The notes below the pieces were generated by a model. The model saw only the letters and a program-made list of their open reading frames with translations, was not told the DNA's origin and did no database searches. 64,000 nt of DNA, from positions 1 through 64,000 of the forward strand of contig NZ_MSIF01000012.1 in NCBI RefSeq assembly GCF_001921215.1. Direction: 5' to 3'. The DNA comes from Actinophytocola xinjiangensis. GTDB taxonomy: Bacteria > Actinomycetota > Actinomycetes > Mycobacteriales > Pseudonocardiaceae. This document shows, one piece after another, positions 10,148 to 18,882 of this stretch. Every line of letters starts with the position of its first letter. The first letter of the stretch is position 1. The translations under genes and the position numbers were made by a program.

Positions 10148-10957
10148 GTGTTCGCCGCCGGCGAGCGGCGGTGGCGCGACCGGCTGGGCACCCTGCGGCA
10201 GGTCGTCCGCCAGGAACTCGTCGCCCGACAGCTCGCGGCTCACCTGCCGTCCTCGGCGCACATCCTCGACGTCGGCTGCGGGCAGGGCACGCAGGCGCTG
10301 CGGCTGGCGCGCGGCGGCCACCGGGTGACCGGGCTGGACGCGTCGCCGACCCTGCTGGGCGACTTCGCGCGGGATCTCGCGGACGAGCCCGCTGACGTGC
10401 GGGAACGCGTCCGGCTCGTGCACGGCGACGCGACCGGGGCGTCCGGCTCCTTCGACGCCGTCCTCTGCCACGGCGTGCTCATGTACCTCGCCGACCCCGG
10501 CCCGGTACTGGCGGCTGTCGCGGGCGCGGTCGCACCCGGGGGAATGGTGTCCCTGTTGGTGCGCAACGGTGACGCGCTCGCGCTACGGCCCGGCCTGGCC
10601 GGCGACTGGGCCACCGCCGCCAGAGCCTTCGACACCACGGCCTACGACAACCGCCTCGGGGTCACGGCCCGCGCCGACCGGCTCGCCGACCTGACCGCAC
10701 GGCTGGACACCGTCGGCCTGTCCGTCGTGGCCTGGTACGGCGTGCGCGTCTTCACCGACACAGCCCCCGACGACGCCGCCCTCCCGCCCGACCTGCCCGA
10801 GCTGCTGGACTGCGAGGAACGAGCCGGCACGACCGACCCGTACCGGCGGGTCGCCGCCCTGCTGCACGTCATCGCCGAATCCCGGCACCACCGGGTCGCC
10901 GACGCGTCCGTGTCGCCGGCGACACCGTCGGACCAGGATGAGACGATGCCCGGGTGA
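10148..10957 (+). CDS. Class I SAM-dependent methyltransferase (CmoM/SmtA-like)
   Basis: A 269-residue Rossmann-fold methyltransferase. Motif I is ILDVGCGQGTQALRLA at about 38-53, the acidic ribose contact is in VTGLDAS, motif II is in GDATGASGSFDAVLCHG, and motif III is in APGGMVSLLVRNG. The start (RWRDRLGTLRQVVRQELVAR) and general layout recall E. coli CmoM, which methylates cmo5U in tRNA; that assignment is tentative. The GTG start abuts the era stop and the end overlaps recO by 4 bases, so it is coupled to translation-related and repair genes. Confidence 0.8.
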   Translation: MFAAGERRWRDRLGTLRQVVRQELVARQLAAHLPSSAHILDVGCGQGTQALRLARGGHRVTGLDASPTLLGDFARDLADEPADVRERVRLVHGDATGASGSFDAVLCHGVLMYLADPGPVLAAVAGAVAPGGMVSLLVRNGDALALRPGLAGDWATAARAFDTTAYDNRLGVTARADRLADLTARLDTVGLSVVAWYGVRVFTDTAPDDAALPPDLPELLDCEERAGTTDPYRRVAALLHVIAESRHHRVADASVSPATPSDQDETMPG

Positions 10958-11703
10958 GCCTCTACCGCGACACCGGTGTGGTGCTGCGCGTACAGAAGCT
11001 CGGTGAGGCCGACCGGATCATCACCCTCGTCACCCGCAAGCACGGCAAGGTGCGCGCGGTCGCCAAGGGGGTGCGCCGCATGACCTCCCGCTTCGGCGCG
11101 CGGGTGGAGCCGTTCGCGCACGTCGACGTGCAGTTCTACACCGGCCGCACGCTCGACATCATCACCCAGGTCCAGACCCTCGACGCGTTCGGCGCCGGCA
11201 TCATCACCGACTACCAGCGCTACACCGCCGGCTGCGCGATCCTGGAGACCACCGACCGCCTCTCCGCCGAGGAGGGGGAACCGGTCCTGCGGCTGTACCT
11301 GCTGGTCACCGGGGCCCTGCGGTCCCTGGCCGACGGGCAGCGCGACGCCTCCCTGGTGCTCGACGCCTTCCTGCTGCGGGCCATGGCCATCGCCGGTTGG
11401 GCGCCCGCCGTCCGCGAGTGCGCCCGCTGCAACGAGCCGGGCCCCCACCAGTCGTTCTCCATCCAGGCCGGCGGCTCGGTCTGCCCACGCTGCCGCCCGC
11501 CGGGCTCGGCGGTCCCCGCCAGGGACACCCTCGCCCTGATGGACGCGCTGGCCCACGGCACCTGGGACGTCGCCGAGGCGTCCACCCCGGTGGCCCGCCG
11601 GGAGGGCAGCGGACTGATCGCCGCCCTGCTCCAGTGGCATCTGGAGCGCCAGCTCCGCTCGCTGCCGCTGGTGGAGCGCAGAGGCGTGCCGAGCGGTCAG
11701 TAG
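10954..11703 (+). CDS. recO: DNA repair protein RecO
   Basis: Recombination mediator that, with RecR, loads RecA on SSB-coated single-stranded DNA. The 249-residue protein has the N-terminal OB fold ([19 protein letters not shown] start, VKGxxR-like [11 protein letters not shown]) and a C-terminal helical domain with a four-cysteine zinc site (CARC and CPRC, about 155-180). GTG start overlapping the methyltransferase stop. It is followed by uppS, the normal actinobacterial order. Confidence 0.94.
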   Translation: MSLYRDTGVVLRVQKLGEADRIITLVTRKHGKVRAVAKGVRRMTSRFGARVEPFAHVDVQFYTGRTLDIITQVQTLDAFGAGIITDYQRYTAGCAILETTDRLSAEEGEPVLRLYLLVTGALRSLADGQRDASLVLDAFLLRAMAIAGWAPAVRECARCNEPGPHQSFSIQAGGSVCPRCRPPGSAVPARDTLALMDALAHGTWDVAEASTPVARREGSGLIAALLQWHLERQLRSLPLVERRGVPSGQ

Positions 11704-11735
11704 GGTCGGCAGCCGAACGACTCATGGAGGACAAG

Positions 11736-12575
11736 TTGCTTCGGCGACGTACCAGCACGCCAACCCGACCGGCTGACAAGCCCGTCGAGCCGCCCGCTCC
11801 GCACCCGTCCGGTGCGCGACCGCCGGCGATACCCGCGCAGTTCGTACCCCAGCACGTGGCCATCGTGATGGACGGCAACGGACGCTGGGCCAACCAGCGG
11901 GGGCTGACCCGCGTCGAGGGCCACAAACGCGGCGAGGCGGTCGTCGTCGAGGTCGCCCGCGGGTGCATCGAGCTGGGCGTGAAGTGGCTGTCGCTGTACG
12001 CGTTCTCCACCGAGAACTGGCGTCGCAGCCCGGAGGAGGTCCGCTTCCTGATGGGCTTCTCCCGCGACGTCATCCGCCGGCGGACCGACGAACTCGACGC
12101 CATGGGAGTGCGGGTGCGGTGGGCCGGCCGGCGCCCCCGGTTGTGGCGCAGCGTGATCAGCGAGCTGGAGTCCGCCGAGCAGCGCACCGCCGGCAACGAC
12201 GTGCTCAACCTCGCCATGTGCATCAACTACGGCGGCCGGGCCGAGATCGGCGACGCGGCGCGCGAGATCGCCCGCCTCGTCGCCTCGGGCAAGCTCAACC
12301 CCGAAAAAGTCGACCACCGAACCATCGCCAAGTACCTGTATCAACCCGACATGCCGGACGTGGATCTGTTTATCCGCCCATCGGGTGAACAACGGACCTC
12401 AAACTTCATGCTGTGGCAGTCCGCCTACGCTGAGCTGGTGTTCCAGGACATTCTGTGGCCGGATTTCGACCGGCGAGACCTGTGGCGCGCCTGCGAGCAG
12501 TTCGCGCGCCGAGACCGCCGGTTCGGCGGTGCCGTCGACGCGGCGCCGACCCCGGCCGGCGAGGGGGAAGCATGA
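11736..12575 (+). CDS. uppS: Isoprenyl transferase (decaprenyl/undecaprenyl diphosphate synthase)
   Basis: cis-Prenyltransferase that adds isopentenyl units to make the polyprenyl diphosphate carrier for cell-wall synthesis. Signature [13 protein letters not shown] holds the catalytic Asp; FSTENW, the late [11 protein letters not shown] and the WQSAYAE segment complete the active site. The N-terminal 35 residues are Pro-rich and variable, as in mycobacterial Rv2361c. Start: TTG at 11736 lies 5 bases after GGAGG (11726-11730), whereas the in-frame ATG at 11724 has no ribosome site. The choice changes only four residues. Confidence 0.93.
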   Translation: MLRRRTSTPTRPADKPVEPPAPHPSGARPPAIPAQFVPQHVAIVMDGNGRWANQRGLTRVEGHKRGEAVVVEVARGCIELGVKWLSLYAFSTENWRRSPEEVRFLMGFSRDVIRRRTDELDAMGVRVRWAGRRPRLWRSVISELESAEQRTAGNDVLNLAMCINYGGRAEIGDAAREIARLVASGKLNPEKVDHRTIAKYLYQPDMPDVDLFIRPSGEQRTSNFMLWQSAYAELVFQDILWPDFDRRDLWRACEQFARRDRRFGGAVDAAPTPAGEGEA

Positions 12576-12997
12576 GCGAACAGGAGGCGTTGACCACCGC
12601 CGACCTGCTCACCAAGGCCCGTAAGGCGCTGGAGACCTTCCACGACGTGCACGTGGACGACGACGGCGCGCTGAGCTTCCGGCACGTCGACGTTCCGTGC
12701 GCGGTGCAGGCCATGCAGCTCGCCGAGGGCCTGACGGTCCTCAGCCTGACCTGCGTCGTCGCGTGGGACCTGCCCGACGACCCGAACCTCGCGTCGTCCG
12801 CGGCCGAGCGGGCCGGTCAGGGCCTGTTCGGCACGCTCGGTGTCGTGCACACCGACAAGGGCATGGATGTCACGCTGCGTTACGCCTTCCCGGCCGACGG
12901 GATCGCGGAGCCGGCGCTGGGGACCCTGCTGATGCTGGTCGTCTCCACCGCCTCGCAGCTGCGTGCCGAACTGCTGGACGAGGCGCCGAAGCGGTGA
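12572..12997 (+). CDS. Conserved hypothetical protein, YbjN/secretion-chaperone-like
   Basis: A 141-residue soluble protein with no membrane segment or metal motif. It has alternating helix and strand segments and a hydrophobic C-terminal helix ([20 protein letters not shown]). The size and pattern resemble the YbjN / type III chaperone fold, but this is a weak structural guess. Start ATG overlaps the uppS stop (ATGA) and its own stop overlaps the next GTG, so it is translationally coupled between cell-wall lipid synthesis and a permease pair. Confidence 0.6.
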   Translation: MSEQEALTTADLLTKARKALETFHDVHVDDDGALSFRHVDVPCAVQAMQLAEGLTVLSLTCVVAWDLPDDPNLASSAAERAGQGLFGTLGVVHTDKGMDVTLRYAFPADGIAEPALGTLLMLVVSTASQLRAELLDEAPKR

Positions 12998-13989
12998 CCG
13001 TCGACGCACCGGCCGAGATCAGGCCGAGGCGGCGCATCACTTCGCTCGAGGTCCTCTGCGTGCTGTTCGTCGTCGCGCTGATCGGCCAGAGCTGGCTGGT
13101 CTCCGCGCTCGACACACCGGCGCTGCGGACCGGGGCGACGGTGTTCGTCGCGATCTGTGTACAGGCGTTGCCGTTCCTGGTCCTCGGGGTCCTGGTCAGC
13201 GGGGCGATCGCGGCGTTCGTGTCGGCCGACACGCTGCGCAAGGTGCTGCCGCGCCGGGCCGCGCTCGCCGTCCCGGTCGCCGGCGTGGCCGGGGTCGCGC
13301 TGCCCAACTGCGAGTGCGCGGCGGTGCCGGTGGCCCGGCGGCTCATCCAGCAGGACGTCGCGCCGTCGGTGGCGTTGACGTTCCTGCTCGCGGCACCGGC
13401 GGTGAACCCGATCGTGCTGGTGTCCACCGCGGTCGCGTTCCCCGGCGAGCCGATGATGGTGGTCGCCCGGTTCGCCGGGTCGATGGCCACCGCGCTGGTC
13501 GTCGGCTGGCTCTGGGCGCGGTTCGGGCGAGGTGAGTGGTTCGCGTCGTGGGCGACCCGGCGGGTGCCGGCGCCCAGAGGCGCCCGGTCACGCTGGACCA
13601 TGTTCGTCGAAACCGCCCGCCAGGACCTCGTCGAAGCCGGTGGTTTCCTCGTGGTCGGCGGGCTCACGGCGGCCGCGCTCAACGTCGCGCTCCCGCGCTC
13701 CTGGTTCGACACCCTCGGCGACCAGCTCATCCTGGGCATCGTCGTGATGGCCGTACTCGCCGTGCTGCTCGCGCTGTGCAGCGAGGCGGACGCGTTCGTC
13801 GCCGCGTCCCTCTCAGCGCTCCCGCTGCTGCCGCGACTGGTGTTCCTGGTGGTCGGTCCGGCGATCGACATCAAGCTGTTCGTGCTGCAGGCCGGCACGC
13901 TCGGCCGCCGTTTCGCGCTGCGGTTCGCGCCGTTGACCTTTATCGTCGCCATCGTGTGCGCCGTGCTGGCCGGGGTGGTGTTCTTGTGA
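12994..13989 (+). CDS. Permease of the YraQ/DUF318 family
   Basis: A 331-residue integral membrane protein with about eight hydrophobic helices. It contains the family signature PNCECAAVPVARRL near residue 105 and a related second half (CSEADAFVAASL), the internal duplication typical of ArsP_1/DUF318 permeases. Related proteins include organoarsenical exporters, but here it is paired with a TIGR03943 partner, like B. subtilis YcgR-YcgQ, whose cargo is not established. GTG start overlaps the previous stop; the next gene starts inside its last codons. Confidence 0.85.
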   Translation: MTVDAPAEIRPRRRITSLEVLCVLFVVALIGQSWLVSALDTPALRTGATVFVAICVQALPFLVLGVLVSGAIAAFVSADTLRKVLPRRAALAVPVAGVAGVALPNCECAAVPVARRLIQQDVAPSVALTFLLAAPAVNPIVLVSTAVAFPGEPMMVVARFAGSMATALVVGWLWARFGRGEWFASWATRRVPAPRGARSRWTMFVETARQDLVEAGGFLVVGGLTAAALNVALPRSWFDTLGDQLILGIVVMAVLAVLLALCSEADAFVAASLSALPLLPRLVFLVVGPAIDIKLFVLQAGTLGRRFALRFAPLTFIVAIVCAVLAGVVFL

Positions 13990-15377
13990 GGCGCGAGACG
14001 CAGAACATTCTGCTCGTCCTGCTGGGCGGCGCCCTGCTGAAGATCTCGTTCACCGGCACCTACCTGCGCTACGTCAAACCGGCCCACCAATGGCTGCTGA
14101 TCTTCGCCGGTGTGGTGATGCTCGTGCTCGCCGCCTTCGCCATCGCCCGCGACCTGCGCGCCCACGCCGCGACCGCCGACACGGATCTCGACGAGATGGT
14201 CGACGCGGAGGCCGCCGAGCCGGTCGTGGCGCGTACGGAAGCGGTGCCCGCGCGAATCGCCCGCACCGATCTGACGCACCTGACCATCACGGACCCAGTC
14301 GACACCGGGACGGTGCCGGTCGACGCCGCACGTGCCGGCGGGTCGCGTTCCGATGTCTCGCTGGCCGGCGACGCGGGTGACGGTGTGGTCGCCGCCGAGC
14401 ACTCCGGGACGACGGTCGGTGGTGCGGTGCCCGGCGACGGCGGGCACGCGGATGTGGACGTCGTCGGTCCCGGTGGTGGACCGGCCGCCGGCGCTCCCGC
14501 AGACCTCGGGCACGCCCGGGCAGGCTCGGCCGGTGGTCACGGCAGGCCGCCTGTCCGCGGTGACCATGGCGGGCACAACGGGAATGGCGGGCCCGACGGC
14601 GAGTACAGCGGCTCCGACGGGCGCGGCGGGCGCGGCGAGTACAGCGGCTCCGACGGCCGCGGCGAGTACAGCGACACCGGCGGGCGCGACGGGCGCGGCG
14701 AGTACGACGGCCGCGGCGAGTACGACGGGCTCGGAGGCCTCGACGGGCGTGACGGCAACGACGGGCACGGCAGGCACGGCGGTCATGACGGGCACGGGCA
14801 CGACGGGCACGACGGGCACGGGCACGACGGGCACGACGGGCACGACGGGCACGACGGGCATTCGCATTCGACGAGGAGTGCCTGGTTGTTGGCGCTTCCG
14901 GTGTTCGCCGTCTTCCTGGTGGCGCCGCCGGCGCTGGGGGCCGACTCGGTGCAGCGGGCGGCGGACACCGCGCCCCGGGTGGCGGCGGCCAGCGAGTTCG
15001 ACGGCTCCAGCCTGTACCCGCCGCTGCCCACCGGTGACGTGATCGCCCTGCAGCTGACCGAGTTCGTCGAGCGGGCGGCCTGGGACTCGGCGGACTCGCT
15101 GGACGACCGCCGGATCCGGCTGACCGGGTTCGTCGTGCACGAAGGGGATGGTGGCTACCTCGCCCGGATGGCCATCGGGTGTTGTGCCGCCGACGCGTAC
15201 CCGGTCAAGGTGCGGCTCGACGGGGCCGACCTGGCCGGCCACCCCGACGACAGCTGGATCGAGGTCGTCGTCGAGGTGGTGCCGGACACGGCCACCAAGG
15301 CCACCGAGTACGTCCCCTCCGCCTCGGTGCACGCGCTGCGGCCGGTGCCCGAACCCAAGGACCCGTACGAGCACTAG
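13986..15377 (+). CDS. TIGR03943-family permease partner with giant His/Asp/Gly insert
   Basis: A 463-residue membrane protein. N-terminal residues 1-55 hold two hydrophobic helices, and about 300-320 a third (WLLALPVFAVFLVA). The C-terminal 140 residues form the extracytoplasmic YcgQ-like domain with FVVHEGDGGYLARMAIGCCAADAYPV. Between them, about residues 60-295, lies a low-complexity region that becomes (G/D)-rich and then a dense GHDGHDG run ending HSHS. Family members usually have a short His-rich loop; this one is far longer and is a likely metal buffer. GTG start overlaps the permease stop, so the two form a coupled unit. Confidence 0.85.
   Translation: MRRETQNILLVLLGGALLKISFTGTYLRYVKPAHQWLLIFAGVVMLVLAAFAIARDLRAHAATADTDLDEMVDAEAAEPVVARTEAVPARIARTDLTHLTITDPVDTGTVPVDAARAGGSRSDVSLAGDAGDGVVAAEHSGTTVGGAVPGDGGHADVDVVGPGGGPAAGAPADLGHARAGSAGGHGRPPVRGDHGGHNGNGGPDGEYSGSDGRGGRGEYSGSDGRGEYSDTGGRDGRGEYDGRGEYDGLGGLDGRDGNDGHGRHGGHDGHGHDGHDGHGHDGHDGHDGHDGHSHSTRSAWLLALPVFAVFLVAPPALGADSVQRAADTAPRVAAASEFDGSSLYPPLPTGDVIALQLTEFVERAAWDSADSLDDRRIRLTGFVVHEGDGGYLARMAIGCCAADAYPVKVRLDGADLAGHPDDSWIEVVVEVVPDTATKATEYVPSASVHALRPVPEPKDPYEH
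14787..14862 (+). repeat. In-frame GGGCACGAC tandem repeat coding the His-rich loop
   Basis: Nearly perfect 9-bp units of GGGCACGAC, with some 6-bp GGGCAC variants, encode Gly-His-Asp repeats inside the preceding gene. Upstream, 14600-14735 has looser GAGTACAGCGG / GGCGAGTACGAC repeats coding Gly-Glu-Tyr-Asp/Ser. The units keep the frame, so copy-number change would lengthen or shorten the loop without breaking the gene. Confidence 0.9.
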
Positions 15378-15386
15378 CCGCCCGCC

Positions 15387-16415
15387 TCAGGCCGAGTCGC
15401 GGACCTCCAGGGTCACCGGCAGCACGGTCGTGTCCGGACGGACCTGTTCGCCGGCGAGCAGCGCCATCAGCGTGCGGACCATGTGCCGGATCTGTTCGCG
15501 GGGATCCTGGTGCACCGAGGTCAGCGGCGGGTTCATCGCGGGCGCCAGGGTCGGCTGGTCGTCGAAACCGATGATGCCGATGTCGTCCGGGATGCGGCGG
15601 CCGGCGGCGCGGATGGCCCGCATCGCGCCCGCCGCCATCGGGTCGCTGGCCGCGAACACACCGTCGAGGTCGGGGGCCCGTTCCAACAGGGCGGTCATGG
15701 CCCGCTCGCCGCTGGGCATGGTGAAGTCGCCGGCCTCCGACAGGCCGGTGGGGTCCAGGCCGAACTCCACCAGGGCGTCCTGCCAGCCGGCGAGCCGGTC
15801 GGAGGCGGCCGGGTGGTCGAGCATGCCGGTAACCGTCGCGATCCGTCGGCGGCCGGTGGACAGCAGGTGGCGCACCGCCAGGCGGGCGCCGGCGCGGTTG
15901 TCGAAGTCAACCGCGTGCACGCCGCGGCGCGCCGAGCCGGGGCGGCCGCCGTAGACCACCGGCAGCCGTAGCAGGCGCAGCGCCGTCGGCAGCGGGTCGC
16001 CCTGGTGGGGGGCGAAGACCAGGGCGCCGTCGACGTGGCCGCCCTCCAGGAAGCGGATCGTTCTCGGCACGTCCTCGCGGCTGTCGACGAACATCAACAG
16101 CATCTGCACGCCGGTCGCCGACAGTTCGCGGTACGCGCCGTGCATGACCGTGGCGAAGTACGGGTCGTCGAGCACCTTCGACTCGGGCTCGGAGAGCACG
16201 ACGGCCACTGCCCCGGTGCGGCGGGTGACCAGTGAGCGGGCCGCCTGGTTGGGGGAGTAGCCGAGCTCTCTCGCCGCTCCGAGGACCTTCTCCCTGGACC
16301 GGGTGCTGACATAGGCATCGTCGTTGAGGGCGCGGGACGCGGTGGAACGGGACACGCCGGCGTAGGCGGCGACATCCTCCAGCGTGGGGCGTTCGTCCTG
16401 GGAGCGGGGTGGCAC
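15387..16415 (-). CDS. cebR: LacI-family repressor, CebR-like
   Basis: Repressor of cellobiose/cellulose utilisation. The 342-residue protein starts with the LacI helix-turn-helix (TLEDVAAYAGVSRSTASRAL, hinge at about 50-60) and continues with the periplasmic-binding-like effector domain (VDGALVFAP, GIIGFDDQP). It is divergent from cebEFG-bglC, and both operators in the spacer match the Streptomyces CebR site TGGGAGCGCTCCCA. Start: GTG at 16415 lies 6 bases from TAGACT (16427-16422 on this strand), so it is probably leaderless. Operator 1 covers its -35 zone, implying autoregulation. Confidence 0.92.
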   Translation of the reverse strand: MPPRSQDERPTLEDVAAYAGVSRSTASRALNDDAYVSTRSREKVLGAARELGYSPNQAARSLVTRRTGAVAVVLSEPESKVLDDPYFATVMHGAYRELSATGVQMLLMFVDSREDVPRTIRFLEGGHVDGALVFAPHQGDPLPTALRLLRLPVVYGGRPGSARRGVHAVDFDNRAGARLAVRHLLSTGRRRIATVTGMLDHPAASDRLAGWQDALVEFGLDPTGLSEAGDFTMPSGERAMTALLERAPDLDGVFAASDPMAAGAMRAIRAAGRRIPDDIGIIGFDDQPTLAPAMNPPLTSVHQDPREQIRHMVRTLMALLAGEQVRPDTTVLPVTLEVRDSA

Positions 16416-16438
16416 GCAGGGAGTCTATCGGCAGATTC

Positions 16439-16452
16439 TGGGAGCGCTCCCT
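16439..16452. promoter_or_regulatory. CebR operator 1
   Basis: TGGGAGCGCTCCCT, a 14-bp palindrome with one end mismatch to the known CebR box. It lies about 17 bp upstream of the cebR TAGACT -10 box, so occupancy would block cebR transcription and flank the cebE promoter. Confidence 0.9.
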
Positions 16453-16526
16453 AACGATCCGGATAAAGGCCGCCGTGTTTTCCTTGACAGCCCGGAGTGC
16501 CCGGGACCACACTCGGTATCTCGTTC

Positions 16527-16540
16527 TGGGAGCGCTCCCA
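16527..16540. promoter_or_regulatory. CebR operator 2
   Basis: TGGGAGCGCTCCCA, a perfect palindrome identical to the published CebR consensus. It lies 31 bp before the cebE start. A TTGACA at 16484-16489 with CACACT at 16508-16513 (18-bp spacing) is a plausible cebE promoter, which puts this operator just after the transcription start. Confidence 0.93.
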
Positions 16541-16570
16541 GAATTCAGTCAGACACAAGGGACGACAGAC

Positions 16571-17869
16571 GTGCGACGTATGCAAACAAGGGTGTTAGCC
16601 GGCGCGATCTCGCTCACCGCGATGGTCGGTCTGACTGCCTGTGGCGATGACGGCTCCTCGTCCGGGGGCAGTGGCGACGGCGACCAGATCGAACTCACCA
16701 TCGGCACGTTCACCGAGTTCGGATACGAGGACCTGCTCAAGGAGTACGAGCGCCTGAACCCGGGCGTCAAGATCACCCATCACAAGACCGGGCAGGGCGG
16801 GCCCTACCACCAGCAGCTGCTCACCAAGCTCGCGGCGAACTCCGGCCTGGAGGACGTCGTCGCGATCGAGGAGGGGCACATCCCCGACGTCCTCGACAAG
16901 CCACACCTGTTCAACAACCTCGGCGACATCGGCCCGGAGGACGTGACGCCCGACCGCTGGCTGCCCTGGAAGGTCGAGGCCGCCACCGCCAAGGACGGCA
17001 CCTGGATCGGTTACGGCACCGACATCGGCCCGCTGGCCATGTGCTACCGCAAGGACCTGTTCGACGCCGCTGGTCTGCCGTCGGACCCCGAGGCCGTCAA
17101 GCCGCTGTTCGAGACCTGGGAGTCCTACTTCGAGGCCGGTGACACCTACGCCGAGAAGACTGGCAAGGCCTGGTACGACTCCAACTCGCAGATCTTCAAC
17201 GCGATGCAGAACCAGCTCGAGACCGGATATCTCGACAAGGACAACAAGCTCGCGATGGAGTCCAACGCCGACATCCGGAAGAACTGGGACATGGTGACCG
17301 CCGCCGGCAGCCGTGGCCAGACCGCCAAGCTCGTCGCGTTCAGTCCTGAGTGGAACAACGGCTTCAAGCAGGGTGCCTTCGCCACCAAGACCTGCCCGTC
17401 CTGGATGCTCGGCGTGGTCGAGGAGCAGGCCGGCCCGGACAACGCCGGCAAGTGGGCGGTCACCGACGCGTTCCCCGGCGGTGGCGGCAACTGGGGCGGC
17501 TCGTTCCTGGCCGTGCCCAAGCAGAGCGAGCACCCCGAGGAGGCCGCCAAGCTCGCCGCGTGGCTGACCGCGCCGGAGCAGCAGATCAAGGCCTTCCAGA
17601 AGACCGGTAACTTCCCGAGCCAGGTCGACGCGCTGTCCTCGCCGGAGCTGCTGGGCTTCACCAACGAGTACTTCGGCGGCGTGAAGGTCGGCGAGCTGTA
17701 CGCCGCGCAGGCCAACAAGGTCGAGAAGGCGCAGTACAAGGGCCCTGGCGACGGCAAGATCCAGGAGAACGCCACCAGTCCCGCGCTGCAGGCGGTCGAG
17801 CAGGGCACCAAGTCCGCCGATGAAGGCTGGCAGCAGGCGGTGGACGCCGCCAAGAGGATCGCCGGCTGA
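16571..17869 (+). CDS. cebE: Cellobiose ABC transporter substrate-binding lipoprotein
   Basis: Extracellular solute-binding protein of family 1 that captures cellobiose/cello-oligosaccharides for the CebFG permease. The 432-residue product has a lipoprotein signal with lipobox LTAC before Gly (cysteine near residue 23) and a Gly/Ser-rich linker. The mature domain includes GQGGPYHQQLLTKL, GYGTDIGPLAMCYRKDLF and a tryptophan-rich C-terminal lobe. The GTG start at 16571 is 8 bases after AAGGGA. Operator 2 and divergent cebR support cellobiose control. An ATPase gene is absent, as in Streptomyces, where MsiK is shared from elsewhere. Confidence 0.93.
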   Translation: MRRMQTRVLAGAISLTAMVGLTACGDDGSSSGGSGDGDQIELTIGTFTEFGYEDLLKEYERLNPGVKITHHKTGQGGPYHQQLLTKLAANSGLEDVVAIEEGHIPDVLDKPHLFNNLGDIGPEDVTPDRWLPWKVEAATAKDGTWIGYGTDIGPLAMCYRKDLFDAAGLPSDPEAVKPLFETWESYFEAGDTYAEKTGKAWYDSNSQIFNAMQNQLETGYLDKDNKLAMESNADIRKNWDMVTAAGSRGQTAKLVAFSPEWNNGFKQGAFATKTCPSWMLGVVEEQAGPDNAGKWAVTDAFPGGGGNWGGSFLAVPKQSEHPEEAAKLAAWLTAPEQQIKAFQKTGNFPSQVDALSSPELLGFTNEYFGGVKVGELYAAQANKVEKAQYKGPGDGKIQENATSPALQAVEQGTKSADEGWQQAVDAAKRIAG

Positions 17870-18882
17870 TGACCAGTTCGGTCGACACGGACGCGGGGCG
17901 GACGCCGAGCAGAGCGGCGCCCGCCCCGCCCCGGCCACCCAAGCCGAGGCTGACCTGGCGCCAGCGGCTGAGCGTGGCCGACGTGAAGTGGTCCCCCTAC
18001 CTGTACATCGCGCCGTTCTTCGTGGTGTTCGGGGTGGTCGGGCTCTTCCCGGTGCTGTACACGGCCTACCTCTCGCTGTTCGACCGGGAACTGCTCGACA
18101 TCGAGGGCACCTGGGTCGGGTTCGACAACTACGCCACTCTGCTCAGTGACACCCAGTTCTGGACGACGCTGGTCAACACCGTCAGCATCTTCCTGCTCTC
18201 CACGATTCCGCAGATCATCGTCGCGGTCGGCCTGGCCGCGCTGCTCAACACCAGGCTGCGCACACCCACCGGCTGGCGGGTGGGCGTTCTGCTGCCCTAC
18301 GTGGCCAGCCTGGTCGCGCTGGGCATCATCTTCGCCAACCTGTTCGGGCCCAACTACGGCCTGGTGAACGGGATCCTCGAACTGCTCGGGTTCGACCGGA
18401 TCGACTGGCAGGCCAACCGCTTCGCCTCGCACGTGGCGATCGCGGTCATGGTGAACTGGCGGTGGACCGGCTACAACGCGCTGATCGTGCTGGCCGCCAT
18501 GAAGGCGATCCCGCGCGACGTCCACGAGGCGGCCATGATCGACGGCGCCGGCGCGTCGCGGCGGTTCTTCAACATCACCCTGCCGCTGCTGCGACCGACG
18601 CTGATCTTCGTGGTCATCACCTCGACCATCGGCGGGCTGCAGATCTTCACCGAACCCAAGCTGTTCGACGCGATGCCGGGCTCGAACAACGGCGGATCGT
18701 CCAACCAGTTCCAGACGATCACGCTGTACATGTACCAAACCGCGTTCGAGACCCAGGACCTCGGCTACGCCTCCGCGATCGCGTGGGTGCTGTTCGTCCT
18801 GATCATCGTGATCGCGTTGATCAACTTCCTGCTCACCCGACGACTGGCGTCGACCGGGGCTCCCGAGGACGGTGCCCGATGA
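17869..18882 (+). CDS. cebF: Cellobiose ABC transporter permease CebF
   Basis: MalF-type inner-membrane permease of 337 residues with six main hydrophobic helices after a Pro/Arg-rich N-terminal tail of about 30 residues. The EAA loop that contacts the ATPase is EAAMIDGAGASRRFFNITLP near residue 225. ATG overlaps the cebE stop (TGATGA), showing coupling. It forms a heterodimer with CebG. Confidence 0.93.
   Translation: MTSSVDTDAGRTPSRAAPAPPRPPKPRLTWRQRLSVADVKWSPYLYIAPFFVVFGVVGLFPVLYTAYLSLFDRELLDIEGTWVGFDNYATLLSDTQFWTTLVNTVSIFLLSTIPQIIVAVGLAALLNTRLRTPTGWRVGVLLPYVASLVALGIIFANLFGPNYGLVNGILELLGFDRIDWQANRFASHVAIAVMVNWRWTGYNALIVLAAMKAIPRDVHEAAMIDGAGASRRFFNITLPLLRPTLIFVVITSTIGGLQIFTEPKLFDAMPGSNNGGSSNQFQTITLYMYQTAFETQDLGYASAIAWVLFVLIIVIALINFLLTRRLASTGAPEDGAR

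Noticed and set aside
12994-13989. Arsenical exporter ArsP
   Set aside because: The YraQ/DUF318 fold fits, but the coupled TIGR03943 partner and lack of ars genes or an ArsR nearby argue against an arsenic role.
12870-15374. An 834-codon minus-strand frame with long Val-Pro repeats
   Set aside because: It is the antisense of the permease pair; the Val-Pro repeat is just the complement of the Gly/Asp/His coding repeat. There is no start signal or domain.
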